Source: Corynebacterium choanae | GTDB taxonomy: Bacteria > Actinomycetota > Actinomycetes > Mycobacteriales > Mycobacteriaceae | Assembly: GCF_003813965.1 (NCBI RefSeq) | Contig: NZ_CP033896.1 | Location: 2,922,774-2,986,773 of the forward strand | Direction of reading: 5' to 3' | Length of the DNA: 64,000 bases | In this document: piece by piece, positions 41,196 to 51,475 of the stretch | Layout of the letters: every line of letters starts with the position of its first letter | Position numbering within the stretch: position 1 is the first letter of the stretch | Notes under the pieces: generated by a model | The model's database searches: none | Seen by the model: the letters and a program-made list of their open reading frames with translations, nothing else | What the model was told of the DNA's origin: nothing | Translations under genes and position numbers: made by a program

Positions 41196-43753
41196 CAAAC
41201 ACCAGGCTTAGGTGGCGGCGTCTACTCGGATGCTGCGCCGCCACCGCCCTGCTCAGTTGGAGCAGCCCGGCAGCAGCCACCCCTGCCGTTTTACCATTCC
41301 CACAAACCGAAACGAACCTGCCAGCCGCCGAACAGTGGCTCAACAACACGCTGCGACCTGTCGAAACCACCAGCGATATCCGGCTGCACATTGAACAAAT
41401 CACCACCCTGGAATCCCCCAAGACCGATGACAGAGGGGTCCTCGAACAGCCACTGGGGCTTACCGTCACCATAGAAAACCACAGCAGTCAACCCGTCAGT
41501 GATCTCACCGTTCGACTGCAGCACGCCGGCGAAGTCACCACTGCTGCCGCTGGACTGTCTGCCCTTGGACAAGACCACAACTCCTATGGTTGGGCAACCG
41601 ACTTTGTTGATATTCCCGGCACTATCAAACCCGGTGATCGGCGCACCTTCCTGCTGCACACCACCACGCAGGTAGCCACCGAAACCCCCGCAGCTTCCAC
41701 CGCGACACCAACTGGCCGCGCCACACAATCAGGCAACCCGACACCCAGCGAACCGTTAACCAACACCGCACAGCGCAGCGACAAACTAACCACTACACCG
41801 CTGAGCTTTCCCAATCCTGGCACCTATCCGCTGCTGATCAATCTCAACGGTCGCATCGGGGATGAGGCGATCCGCTATCTCGACTCGGATCGGTGGCTGA
41901 CCATCGTTGGCACACCACCGGCGCAAACTCCCCGCCAAGTTGGTGTGATGTGGCCACTCACCGGCGACACCGGCCTGCTGCCGGGGGCTACCGGCCAGGC
42001 ACCAGATACTGCACCGCTGTATCTCGTCGACGATCATCTCGCCACAGAACTCGCCGAAGGTGGACGAATCTGGACGTGGCTGCAAACGTTCACCGCCGCA
42101 ATCAGCGGCCCCGGCGGCGAGCAGCTCCAACAATCGACCTGTTTAGCAATCGATCCCGCACTGCTTGATGTCATTGATCGGATGCGTGGCGAATATTTCA
42201 TCGCACAGCAACGCCCCTCCCCGGTTGCCCCCAGCCCCCAGCTGCGGGACTTATTCCACAGCACCTCCAAGCAGCTTCCCCCCACCACCCCGGGCAGCGG
42301 CCAAGACGCCGCCACCGCATTTATCGCCGCATTAAGCGACGTGGCGCAACACACCTGTGTGGTGGCGCTGCCCTACGGGAATGCGGATATTAACGCAATT
42401 AGTGCGATTGGTGATCTTGACTTGTTGCGGCTTGCCACCGCCGGTGGGGCTGCCCGCATCGAATCAATTCTGCACGTCCCTGTAGCACCACTGACCACCA
42501 GCCCAACCGGCTGGATCGCCCCGAATACCGCTAAAACCTTCGGATTTTTAGAACAATTTGCGGCCGCCTCCACCACCTGGCCGGCGTTGCGTTCAGCAAC
42601 CTCCAACACCCCCGAAGGTCTGCTTGTGGCCAGCGGGGAGCAGGAAGTCGAAGGGGTATCAACCATCACCTATGATGCGGCGCTGGCACAGCTGCTGGCC
42701 GCGGTAAACACCCAGCCGTTGTCGCTGGCAACTACCCAGCCGGATGGCCGCTTCGATCCAACCTTTGATTCCCCCACCGCGCGACGGATCACCGCTGCGG
42801 CGGCGGTAGCCACTGCGGTAACAGCCGACCCGTCCACCCCACTGGTGGTGCTACCACCAGCAGAAATCGACGATCCAGCCGCGCAACCCTTGCGCACTAT
42901 TGCGGAACTATTTGCCACCGGGGCAGCGCTTCCTGCCTCCCCGGCAACACTCTTACAACAAACCCGCGCCCAGCAGCCCCCAAACCCAATCGATTGGGCG
43001 GCCACCACACCGACTAATAGTGACAATCATGGTGCCACCACCGCTGGGGACAGCATCGACGTTACCGCCCCCACCGAGTTGGAGATTCGCCGCGCCGCCC
43101 AGCAGGCAACCTACACCATCGATCTTGCGCGGCTGATGGTGCGGGATCCGAAAATCGCCCTCACCCCGGAAGGATTTATCAGCCCCCTGCTCAGTGACCT
43201 GTTTCTGGCGTTAACCATGAATGGTCGACAAAATCCGGTCACCTATCAGCAGGCGGTAGCTGCCGCTGACTGGCGGCTCACAGAAAACCGGGCAATGGTG
43301 CAACGACTGCGAGCAAGTGTCACGTTGCTGCCGCCGGGTGCCGTCTATACCCGGATTAGTGACGAATCACCGCTGCTTATTGTTGGCCGTAACGGGCTGC
43401 CCTTACCGGCACGGGCAACAATCGGCTGGCAGGCACCACCAGGCACAGTGCTTGATGTGCCCGCCTCGACGATCATTCCCGCCAAAGGATCGCTAACCAT
43501 CCAATTTACAGCGACCGTCCCCCAGCAGCAGACCACCACCCGACGGGGTGCTATCAGCATGTGGCTAGCCAACGTCGACGGGGTGGCGATTAGTGATCCG
43601 GTGAAAATCACGGTGGAAACCCGTGCCGGGATTACCGGCTATGCACCCTCCACGCTGCTGCTGGTGTTGATTGCGACAGTCTTCGGTTATCGCCTGGTGC
43701 GTTTCTTCCGTCGCAAACACAACGATGGCACACTGCTGAAACATCAACCCTAA
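41192..43753 (+). CDS. Secreted, membrane-anchored DUF6049-family protein
   Basis: 853 residues. N-terminal signal peptide (RLLGCCAATALLSWSSPAAA), a large extracellular region with Ig-like strands (LGLTVTIENHSSQPVSDLTV near residue 90; SLTIQFTATVPQQQTTTRRG near the end), and a C-terminal anchor STLLLVLIATVFGYRLVRFF with a short basic tail. It corresponds by position and layout to the mycobacterial Rv3909-type protein that always sits between the NUDIX gene and murJ. Function is not established; co-location implies a part in cell-envelope assembly. It is coupled to the NUDIX gene by a four-base overlap. Confidence 0.8.
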   Translation: MTNTRLRWRRLLGCCAATALLSWSSPAAATPAVLPFPQTETNLPAAEQWLNNTLRPVETTSDIRLHIEQITTLESPKTDDRGVLEQPLGLTVTIENHSSQPVSDLTVRLQHAGEVTTAAAGLSALGQDHNSYGWATDFVDIPGTIKPGDRRTFLLHTTTQVATETPAASTATPTGRATQSGNPTPSEPLTNTAQRSDKLTTTPLSFPNPGTYPLLINLNGRIGDEAIRYLDSDRWLTIVGTPPAQTPRQVGVMWPLTGDTGLLPGATGQAPDTAPLYLVDDHLATELAEGGRIWTWLQTFTAAISGPGGEQLQQSTCLAIDPALLDVIDRMRGEYFIAQQRPSPVAPSPQLRDLFHSTSKQLPPTTPGSGQDAATAFIAALSDVAQHTCVVALPYGNADINAISAIGDLDLLRLATAGGAARIESILHVPVAPLTTSPTGWIAPNTAKTFGFLEQFAAASTTWPALRSATSNTPEGLLVASGEQEVEGVSTITYDAALAQLLAAVNTQPLSLATTQPDGRFDPTFDSPTARRITAAAAVATAVTADPSTPLVVLPPAEIDDPAAQPLRTIAELFATGAALPASPATLLQQTRAQQPPNPIDWAATTPTNSDNHGATTAGDSIDVTAPTELEIRRAAQQATYTIDLARLMVRDPKIALTPEGFISPLLSDLFLALTMNGRQNPVTYQQAVAAADWRLTENRAMVQRLRASVTLLPPGAVYTRISDESPLLIVGRNGLPLPARATIGWQAPPGTVLDVPASTIIPAKGSLTIQFTATVPQQQTTTRRGAISMWLANVDGVAISDPVKITVETRAGITGYAPSTLLLVLIATVFGYRLVRFFRRKHNDGTLLKHQP

Positions 43754-44426
43754 CCTCCGCCCCGAACCGGGCGTATGCCCACGCATCGAACACGCAGCTA
43801 AACAGACCGCCGGAATACTGACCCGACACTTAGCTTGCCGGATAACCCGCCCAACTCCAGTAAGCGATGCGTTTCGTGTGGAAGGTGCAAAAAAACATCA
43901 TTGCCTCCTCCCGCGAGCAGACGCCCCACGTTGCGTAGTGGCTATTGCCCCGGGTAGATCACCGGGTAGGCAAGTGTGACCCATATTTTCCCGCCAGCTT
44001 CAGGCGGCAAATTTCACCCGTCTAAACATGGTGAAACAGGAAAAAACCCCTGCTGAGCGCATATGTTGAGGCTGTTGAGTGCAGGCTAAGCTAGTGCTGA
44101 GCGCAGCAATGTGACCATGTGGTATTTAGCTGTGCCCGGCGCTAAAGTGATCCGAAAAAGCAGCAAGCCCGTCACCTGCATCTGTGATGATGCATTTTCG
44201 GTGGCGGCTTCCTGCTGTTGTATGCGCTGTGTAGCGCTGCTGCAGTGGGTCAAAGATACCGGCACCGGCAGGTGTGGGAATTCTTTATGCACACCCGGCA
44301 CACCGAGATGATGCGACAGGTCATCTGGATGGTGTGGTGTTGCTGCAAATTTTTTCTACGTTTCTTATCCCTTTTTCGTTGACGTGTGCTGTCAACAATG
44401 ACCGAGGACAGCGGTTTATCACACAT
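43754..44426. other. Intergenic region before murJ
   Basis: 673 bases with no credible gene. Upstream in-frame codons of murJ extend to 44274 without a ribosome site. No clear terminator or promoter identified; GAAAAAACCCC near 44040 is only a short A-run. Confidence 0.4.
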
Positions 44427-47400
44427 ATGCATGCTGCAGATGGTTCATCCAATTCCCCGGATCGTGGGCTTCGACATCGGATTCGTCCCGCTGCCGATCC
44501 TGCACCGGTTCCTCAACCTCGTGCCCGCACAGTAGCGCACCCTACTGGTGGGATTATTCGTGTTCCTAACCAGCCGCAGACCGGTGGTGAGGCAACAGCT
44601 GCGGCGGCAGCAACTGCCACCGAATTGTTGCCAGGTCCCCAGGCGACAGTCACAGAGGTCGCTAGTGAACACGACTCGCATGAGCAAGGCTCGCCGCAAC
44701 ACGATACTTCTGATGCACAGGTGGTGCGCTCCACCGGGTCGATGGCACTTGCGACGCTCGTGTCGCGAATCACCGGTTTTCTGCGCACTGTTGTCTTAGG
44801 TGCGTCGCTCGGTCCTGCGGTTGGTTCGGCGTTTAATACTGCCAACACGCTACCGAACCTCATCACCGAGATTGTGTTGGGGGCGGTGCTCACCTCGCTG
44901 GTGGTGCCGGTGTTGGTGCGCGCCGAGGCAGAGGATCCCGATCAGGGGGCGGCGTTTATTCGCCGATTAATGACTTTGTCGCTGGCACTGTTGGCTGGGG
45001 TGACGGTGTTGGCGGTGATCGGGGCGCCGTGGCTGGTGTCCATCACGCTCGGCTCGGATGGCAAAGTCAATGTGGTGCAGGCAGAACAGTTCGCCTATCT
45101 GTTGCTGCCACAAATTTTGTTCTATGGGATGTTTTCCCTGTTTATGGCGGTGTTGAACGTCAAAGGGGTGTTCAAACCGGGGGCGTGGGCACCGGTTGTC
45201 AACAATATTGTGGTGCTGGTGGTGTTTGGCGCCTACTGGCTCACCCCTGGGGTGCTGTTGCCGGATGATCAGCCGGGAATCCTCGATCAGCATGTGCTGC
45301 TGTTGGGGTTGGGGACAACCGCCGGTGTGGTGATTCAAACCCTGATTTTGCTGCCGTATATCAAGTCGGCAGGCATCGATATCCGTCCCCTATGGGGGAT
45401 TGATGATCGGTTGAAACAGTTTGGTGGCATGGCACTGGCAATTGTGGTGTATGTGGCCATCAGCCAGGCCGGTTATGTGATCACCACCCGGATTGCGGCC
45501 GCAGCTGATGCGCGGGCGCCGCTGATTTATCAGCAGGCATGGCTGCTGCTGCAGGTGCCGTACGGCATCATCGGGGTGACGATGCTCACCGCGATTATGC
45601 CGCGCCTGTCCCGGAATGCGGCGATGGGTGACGACAAAGCGGTGGTGAAGGATTTGACGCTGGCCACCAAGTTGACGCTGGTGTCGCTGGTGCCGATTAT
45701 TGTGTTTTTCTCGGCGTTTGGCGTCGAGATCGCCACCGCCCTGTTTGCCTATTCGCGTTTTACTGCTGCTGATGCCCGAATTTTGGGTTGGACATTGTCG
45801 TTTTCAGCGTTCACGCTGGTGCCGTATGCGATTGTGCTGCTGCATTTGCGGGTGTACTACGCCCGCGAGGAGGCGTGGACTCCGACGTTTATTATTGCCG
45901 GTATTACGTCGACGAAAATTGTGTTGTCGCTGTTAGCACCGCTGCTTGCCGCATCCCCGTCGAAGGTGGTGATTTTGCTGGGGGCAGCAAACGGCTGCGG
46001 GTTTATTGCTGGTGCGGTGATCGGGGCGTTGTTGCTGCGCCGCAAACTCGGGCCGTTGGGGCTGGCAGCAATGAGTCGTACACTGCTGATGACTGTGGGG
46101 GTGTCCGCGGTGGCGGCAGCAATCGCCCATGGGGGTTTGTTTGTTGTTGATCGTTTGTTCTTTGCCCCAGATCATGTGCCGTCGAGTATGGGCTATTTGC
46201 TGCGTACCGCGGTTGCCGGGGTGGTGTTTTTAGGTTTGACCGTGCTCGGGCTGGTGCTGGTTCGTCTTGAGGAGATGAGCTATGTAACTGGCATGTTGGC
46301 ACGTATTCCGGTGGTGGGTTCCCGCATTGCGGCTGTTCACCAACCTACAAGTGCGCAAAATGAGGTGCAGGCTGATCCGTTAGCGGCGGCGCTTCCCGCC
46401 GTAGAGGCGAATGTGAATTCGCAGGCGATCTCGGTGGAGGCGTTTGCAGCCTCCCCGGTGCCGCCGCCGCTGTCGGCTGGGGTGGTGCGCGGCCCGAAGC
46501 TGGTCCCTGGTGCCCCGGTCGCCGACGGCGCCTATCGGCTGCTGGCCGATCATGGCAGTGTGCCTGGTGCCCGGTTCTGGCAGGCGAAAGCGACTGCCAC
46601 CGGTGAACTGGTGGCGTTGACCTTTGTCGACACGACTGGTTCGTCGCCGCAGGCGCCGTTGCAGCCGGCGGCGGCAGCCGCCGCAGCCCAGCAGGTGTTA
46701 ACTCGCACACAGGCGTTAGCCGAGCTCCATGAGCCGGCGATCCCTGAGATTATCTTGATGCGGGCCTACCGGTCGGGATGTTTAATTGTTGCCCGCTGGC
46801 AGGATGGTTCACCGCTGAAAACAGTGGCTAGCCAGCCAGTTGATCCGCGGGGTGCGGCGTGGGCACTCACCGATTTGGCGAAAGCTACCGCCACCGCACA
46901 TCAGGCTGGTCTTGCTGTCGGTATTGATCATGCCGCCCGGATTCGGATCACCCCCGCCGGGCAGGCGGTGCTTGCATTCCCGGCGGTGCTTGCAACAGCA
47001 TCACAAACCCAAGATGTGCGCGCTATTGGTTCGGCACTGGCGCTACTGTGCGCCCAGGCGCCGGATGTTCCCGCCCCGGTTGCGGATCTTGCCGCCACCG
47101 CCAGCCGGGCAACCACAGTTACTGACAGCAGTGCATCGGCAACTGATGTGCAAACAGCGGCGAAACCGGGGTCGGGTATGTCAGCGGCCACCTTGTACCA
47201 CCAGCTGGTGGATAAGTCTTTTGCTGGCACAGTACCGCCAGCCGACGACGATCGGGAGCCGCTGCCGGTGGAAACCCAACCAACCCCCCATCCGGAGCAA
47301 ACCTCTGGCGGATTCGGTTCTGCCGGCTACACCCGCAAGGGCACCGCGATTCTCTTTGCCCTGTCGGTTGCCCTGGTTTTGCTTGCTGCCGCGCTTGCTC

Positions 47401-48059
47401 TCTACGTGTTTGGACTGCTCAACGGCGACGAACCTGACGCGCCAGTGAAACAAAACCCGATCGCGAATGTCACCGGAAGCAGCGATTACACCGGGGACAG
47501 CAAACCGGTGGGGCAAACCGTTACCGGCCCGGTGGCAATTACCGGGGTGACGGAGTGGCAGCCGCAACCTATTGCGCCCGGATTCACCGACAACCCAGAG
47601 CTTGCCCCGCTGGCGGTCGACAATGATCCTGCCACCGGCTGGACCACCGATGTTTACGCCAACCAATTCGGTGCAACCCCACCGGCCACCAAACCAGGCA
47701 TTGGGCTACTGCTCACCTTGGCTGAACCGGTGCCAGTAACCGCGGTAAGTATCACCAGTCCAACACCGGGGGCGGCCGTCCAACTCTACGAGGTGGGACC
47801 TGCCACCCCCGCTGACGGGTTCACTACCCTCAATCAGGCACTCCTGATCGGGGGCGGTGTGCTGGAAGAAGGCACCACCGAAGTGGACACCACAAGCAGA
47901 CCAGTCGTGAATCGGATACTGGTGTGGGTCAATGTGCTGCCGGATTCACGCCAGGCAGCCATCAACGAGATCACCGTCACCGGTTTACTGCCGGTCGCCG
48001 ACGATAATCCACCAGTTGATGCGAATCCCCGCACCCCGGCGGCAGCAGCTGTCGAATAG
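44427..48059 (+). CDS. murJ: MurJ lipid II flippase fused to a pseudokinase-like and extracellular domain
   Basis: 1210 residues. After a ~95-residue Pro/Ala-rich cytoplasmic lead, residues ~100-630 are a MurJ/MviN flippase with 14 helices: STGSMALATLVSRITGFLRT, FNTANTLPNLITEIVLGAVL, FYGMFSLFMAVLNVKGVFKP, WLLLQVPYGIIGVTMLTAIM. It flips lipid II for peptidoglycan synthesis. A cytoplasmic pseudokinase-like segment follows (AYRLLADHGSVPGARFWQAK, then ALTFVDTTGSS; no catalytic HRD/DFG), then a membrane helix (AILFALSVALVLLAAALALY) and an outer C-terminal domain resembling a discoidin-like sandwich (LAVDNDPATGWTTDVYANQF). Mycobacterial MviN has the same order. Start uncertain: ATG 44427 lacks a close ribosome site. 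Confidence 0.92.
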   Translation: MHAADGSSNSPDRGLRHRIRPAADPAPVPQPRARTVAHPTGGIIRVPNQPQTGGEATAAAAATATELLPGPQATVTEVASEHDSHEQGSPQHDTSDAQVVRSTGSMALATLVSRITGFLRTVVLGASLGPAVGSAFNTANTLPNLITEIVLGAVLTSLVVPVLVRAEAEDPDQGAAFIRRLMTLSLALLAGVTVLAVIGAPWLVSITLGSDGKVNVVQAEQFAYLLLPQILFYGMFSLFMAVLNVKGVFKPGAWAPVVNNIVVLVVFGAYWLTPGVLLPDDQPGILDQHVLLLGLGTTAGVVIQTLILLPYIKSAGIDIRPLWGIDDRLKQFGGMALAIVVYVAISQAGYVITTRIAAAADARAPLIYQQAWLLLQVPYGIIGVTMLTAIMPRLSRNAAMGDDKAVVKDLTLATKLTLVSLVPIIVFFSAFGVEIATALFAYSRFTAADARILGWTLSFSAFTLVPYAIVLLHLRVYYAREEAWTPTFIIAGITSTKIVLSLLAPLLAASPSKVVILLGAANGCGFIAGAVIGALLLRRKLGPLGLAAMSRTLLMTVGVSAVAAAIAHGGLFVVDRLFFAPDHVPSSMGYLLRTAVAGVVFLGLTVLGLVLVRLEEMSYVTGMLARIPVVGSRIAAVHQPTSAQNEVQADPLAAALPAVEANVNSQAISVEAFAASPVPPPLSAGVVRGPKLVPGAPVADGAYRLLADHGSVPGARFWQAKATATGELVALTFVDTTGSSPQAPLQPAAAAAAAQQVLTRTQALAELHEPAIPEIILMRAYRSGCLIVARWQDGSPLKTVASQPVDPRGAAWALTDLAKATATAHQAGLAVGIDHAARIRITPAGQAVLAFPAVLATASQTQDVRAIGSALALLCAQAPDVPAPVADLAATASRATTVTDSSASATDVQTAAKPGSGMSAATLYHQLVDKSFAGTVPPADDDREPLPVETQPTPHPEQTSGGFGSAGYTRKGTAILFALSVALVLLAAALALYVFGLLNGDEPDAPVKQNPIANVTGSSDYTGDSKPVGQTVTGPVAITGVTEWQPQPIAPGFTDNPELAPLAVDNDPATGWTTDVYANQFGATPPATKPGIGLLLTLAEPVPVTAVSITSPTPGAAVQLYEVGPATPADGFTTLNQALLIGGGVLEEGTTEVDTTSRPVVNRILVWVNVLPDSRQAAINEITVTGLLPVADDNPPVDANPRTPAAAAVE

Positions 48060-48436
48060 TCGACACGCGGCAACAACTTCACCTTCATACACCCGCGATT
48101 ACCACGAGCGCCCTTCCCAGCGCCGGTTCAATCGCGGGTGTTTGTGGTGCAGTGCCGGTGCCAGCCACGCACCAGCCAGATAACCAATGACCGCCATCGG
48201 ATCTGCAACCCCCACCTGTCATCCGTTGACGAGGAATCAGCTGGAACGGTTCCCATCACATTTCCCATATACCTATAGCAGTCATAGGTATCGACGGCAT
48301 GGGGGTGTTTCAGTGACACTAGAGCGGAATCTTGTAGACACACTCAGGGGGAAGGAACCGCCCACCACACCGGCCACACCACCACACTGGACACGGGGGT
48401 GCCAGCAGTGGCCACACCACAATTGGGCAAACCACC
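48060..48436. other. Intergenic region before sigM
   Basis: 377 bases without a gene. It should contain the sigM promoter, which in this group is often autoregulated, but I cannot place elements with confidence. Confidence 0.4.
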
Positions 48437-49222
48437 ATGACACAGCACACCAACACCACCACCAGCGTCACACGACCAGCCTGCAGCAACCATCCACCAA
48501 CAACCACCCGCACCGCCCAAGGATTCCCGGTAGCAAAACGCCACCACGCCAGCGCACCCAAAACAGCCACCGGCCACTGCCGAACCACCACCCAACAGCC
48601 AGTCACTCACCCACCCACCACAACCCCACCAACACCCCACCGCCCCACCACAACAAGCGGCAGCCACCACCACGACCCCGACACCCACCTGGTGCACCGT
48701 TACTGCGAAGGCGAAACCTCCGCCTTTCGTGACATTGTGGCCCGGCACGAAGAACACCTGCGCTGGGTGGCGCGCAGATACGCCAAATGTGAACAAGACG
48801 CCGAAGACATCATGCAAGATGCGTTGTTCTCTGCATCCCGAGGGCTGGCAAAATTCCGGCAAGACGCAAAACTGTCCACCTGGCTCTACCGGATTGTCGC
48901 CAATGCTGGCTACGACCATGCACACAAAAACTGGCGCGGCGAACAACTCATTCTCGACGACGACAGCAGCGGCCGCACCCTGCTCGAAGTGTTAGAAAGC
49001 ACTGAACCCACCAGCGATCAAGCCCTGTCGATCACCATGCAAGCAGCATTGCAAAAACTCTCCCAAGAACAACGGGAAGCCATTGTGCTCATCGACATTA
49101 TTGGACACACCGTCAACCAGGTAGCCGCCTATCAAGGTGTTCGCCCAGGAACAGTGAAAAGCCGCCGATCGCGGGCGAAAGAGATCCTACGCAGCGAACT
49201 TACCCCCATCTTCGACGACTAG
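48437..49222 (+). CDS. sigM: ECF-type RNA polymerase sigma factor SigM
   Basis: 261 residues. Region 2: HLVHRYCEGETSAFRDIVAR, QDAEDIMQDALFSASRGLAK, LSTWLYRIVANAGYDH. Region 4: ALQKLSQEQREAIVLIDIIG and VNQVAAYQGVRPGTVKSRRS. ECF sigma factors of this group answer to disulfide or envelope stress; in C. glutamicum SigM controls thioredoxin genes, which fits trxB and trxA just downstream. The first ~80 residues are His/Thr/Pro-rich and have no counterpart in usual SigM (about 200 residues), so the true start may be further right, although I see no better ribosome site. No anti-sigma gene follows directly. Confidence 0.88.
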   Translation: MTQHTNTTTSVTRPACSNHPPTTTRTAQGFPVAKRHHASAPKTATGHCRTTTQQPVTHPPTTTPPTPHRPTTTSGSHHHDPDTHLVHRYCEGETSAFRDIVARHEEHLRWVARRYAKCEQDAEDIMQDALFSASRGLAKFRQDAKLSTWLYRIVANAGYDHAHKNWRGEQLILDDDSSGRTLLEVLESTEPTSDQALSITMQAALQKLSQEQREAIVLIDIIGHTVNQVAAYQGVRPGTVKSRRSRAKEILRSELTPIFDD

Positions 49223-49480
49223 GAGCCGCCGCGCGACCGGCAAACCACCGGCTACACCAACCAGGCCACAGGAGCGCGCCGGGAATACTGCGCGCACCCA
49301 GTGAAGTTATACCGATGGCAGCAGCACACCGGCGACCGCACTACCCCGGCCACACACCAGCGGCGCAACGTCGCCTATGCTTAAACCTTCGTAACCCCCT
49401 TGTGCTGCAGGGCGAATCCCGGTGCTCATCGCGGTTCGCCGAAGCAGCTCATACCCTTCACGCAAAGGATTGTTCACCCC

Positions 49481-50416
49481 ATGGCTGACATTCACGATCT
49501 CATCATTATCGGCTCCGGCCCGGCCGGCTACACTGCAGCGATCTACGCTGCCCGGGCACAGATGAACCTCGTGATGTTTGAGGGCATCGAATACGGCGGC
49601 TCCCTGATGACCACCACCGAGGTGGAAAACTATCCTGGTTTCGCGGAGGGGATTATGGGTCCTGCGCTCATGGAAGAGATGCGGAACCAGGCGCTGCGTT
49701 TCGGCGCTGATCTTCGGCAAGAACTCGTCGACGAAGTTGCACTATCCGGTGATGTGAAAACTGTGCACGCCGGCGGCGAAGTATTCCATGCCAAGACCGT
49801 GATCTTGGGCATGGGTGCAGCCCCCCGCTATCTGGGTGTTCCCGGTGAACAAGAACTCCTCGGCCGCGGTATTTCGGCCTGTGCTACCTGCGATGGTTTC
49901 TTCTTCCGCGACCATGATATTGCGGTGATCGGTGGCGGCGACTCCGCGATGGAAGAAGCACTCTTTTTAACGCGTGTCGCCAAGTCTGTCACTATTGTGC
50001 ATCGCCGTGATGAATTCCGCGCCTCGGCAATCATGTTGCAGCGCGCCCAGGACAACGAAAAAATCCGTTTCCTCACCAACACTGTGGTCACCCAGGTCAA
50101 TGGGCAAGACAAAGTAGAAAACTTACACGTGAAAAACACGGTCACCGGGGAAGAGTCCACCCTCGATGTCACGGCAATGTTCGTTGCCATCGGCCACGAT
50201 CCTCGTTCGCAGATTGTCGCCGGACAGGTTGATCTTGACCCGGCCGGCTATGTCCAGGTGCAGCATCCCTCTACGGCCACCAATATCCCTGGGGTATTTG
50301 CTGTCGGCGATCTTGTCGATTCGCACTACCAGCAGGCGATTACTGCTGCAGGATCCGGCTGCCGGGCAGCAATCGACGCGGAACAATATCTCATGGCGCA
50401 AGAAGCCGCACAGTAA
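49481..50416 (+). CDS. trxB: Thioredoxin reductase
   Basis: 311 residues, NADPH-dependent flavoenzyme that reduces thioredoxin. FAD-binding [16 protein letters not shown] at the N-terminus, redox pair CATC in [21 protein letters not shown]-binding [10 protein letters not shown] with HRRDEFRAS, and the C-terminal FAD motif [26 protein letters not shown] precedes ATG 49481 by 11 bases. It pairs functionally with trxA 408 bases downstream. Confidence 0.97.
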   Translation: MADIHDLIIIGSGPAGYTAAIYAARAQMNLVMFEGIEYGGSLMTTTEVENYPGFAEGIMGPALMEEMRNQALRFGADLRQELVDEVALSGDVKTVHAGGEVFHAKTVILGMGAAPRYLGVPGEQELLGRGISACATCDGFFFRDHDIAVIGGGDSAMEEALFLTRVAKSVTIVHRRDEFRASAIMLQRAQDNEKIRFLTNTVVTQVNGQDKVENLHVKNTVTGEESTLDVTAMFVAIGHDPRSQIVAGQVDLDPAGYVQVQHPSTATNIPGVFAVGDLVDSHYQQAITAAGSGCRAAIDAEQYLMAQEAAQ

Positions 50417-50824
50417 ACCATGGGTGGCTGACACAAAGCATAGAATCTTCGTCGCTGACAGCCGACTACTAATGTGTACTGGCCGCATTACTTATTCACC
50501 GATCGTGTGCCGCAACCAGCCGTGTAGCAGCGATGCGTCCCCGGCAATGCGGTGACCAGTAGTGGATTTGCGGTCTGCACGAGCGAAGCAATCGTGACTA
50601 AGATAGATGGTCACACCAAATATTGTGACTGTGGTGGCAGCAGGTAGCTTGCATGGCAGCGTCCAATTCTGCGGCGACATAACCCATGCCAGGTCACCTT
50701 TTCATTGCCATAGTCATAAACCTCTCCGTGCTGCATGCTGTCACGTTCCATGTGCTGTGTGCAGCCGCCTTTCGACAGCCCCTGTCGAAAGAACCCCGCA
50801 ACCGCAAGGATTGATGAAACACAA
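50417..50824. other. Spacer between trxB and trxA
   Basis: 408 bases without a gene; unusually long for a trxB-trxA pair, so trxA may have its own promoter. A four-codon mini-frame (ATG 50814 to TGA 50828) overlaps the trxA start codon. Confidence 0.4.
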
Positions 50825-51148
50825 ATGACCGCACCTGTGACTATCACCGCCGAGAACTGGTCGACCACTGTCCTTAACGCCGACAAACCAGTGCTCGTGG
50901 ACTTTTGGGCCGAATGGTGTGGCCCGTGCCGTCGCATCGGACCGGTGCTGGAAGAGATCGCCTCTGAATATGGTGACAAGTTCGTCATCGGCAAAGTCAA
51001 TGTTGACGAGCAGCGGAGCCTCGCCGCCATGTGGCAGGTCATGAGCATTCCGGCGTTGATGTTTTTCTCCAACGGCAACAAAGCCGGGGAGCTCATTGGT
51101 GTCCACACCAAGGAAGACATTGTCGCCAAATTGCAGTCGCTGGCCTAA
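50825..51148 (+). CDS. trxA: Thioredoxin
   Basis: 107 residues with the active site WCGPC in VLVDFWAEWCGPCRRIGPVL and the cis-Pro region SIPALMFFSNGNKAGELIG. It reduces cytoplasmic disulfides and is recycled by TrxB. ATG 50825 is set by homology; AAGGA lies 14 bases upstream, farther than ideal. An in-frame extension upstream carries no thioredoxin sequence. Confidence 0.97.
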   Translation: MTAPVTITAENWSTTVLNADKPVLVDFWAEWCGPCRRIGPVLEEIASEYGDKFVIGKVNVDEQRSLAAMWQVMSIPALMFFSNGNKAGELIGVHTKEDIVAKLQSLA

Positions 51149-51475
51149 CACCACCACCGCTGGGTTTGCTTCGCGAAGCCACTGCAACCGGTTACGTCGG
51201 CAACAGGTGGGGATCCGTGGGTTGCCCGCACATCGCTGGTTGAGTTGTACTATCACACCAGGGGCGATCCGCTGCCTTGCACGGTGATAATTCCATCACC
51301 TGCTCACACCTACTGCAGTTTTCCCTGGCACATCTCACACCAACAACACAGAGGATGCCCGGGAACTGCGGTAAAGGGTGAAAAACCCTGGTCGTGGTTC
51401 GGCGCCCTTCGCAATACAAAACCGGCGACTGCTATTGTTTTTCTGATCGTTGTTATTCCTCCAAGGAGCGTTTTC
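51149..51475. other. Spacer between trxA and cwlM
   Basis: 327 bases. It contains a 12-bp palindrome GCTTCGCGAAGC at 51168-51179 just past trxA, with no T-tract. No gene seen. Confidence 0.4.

Noticed and set aside
43866..43885. Further parS site near 43.87 kb
   Set aside because: GTTTCGTGTGGAA departs at too many positions from the palindrome.
50814..50828. Four-codon leader frame coupled to trxA
   Set aside because: It overlaps the trxA ATG neatly, but AAGGA is only three bases ahead of it and such overlaps arise easily by chance.
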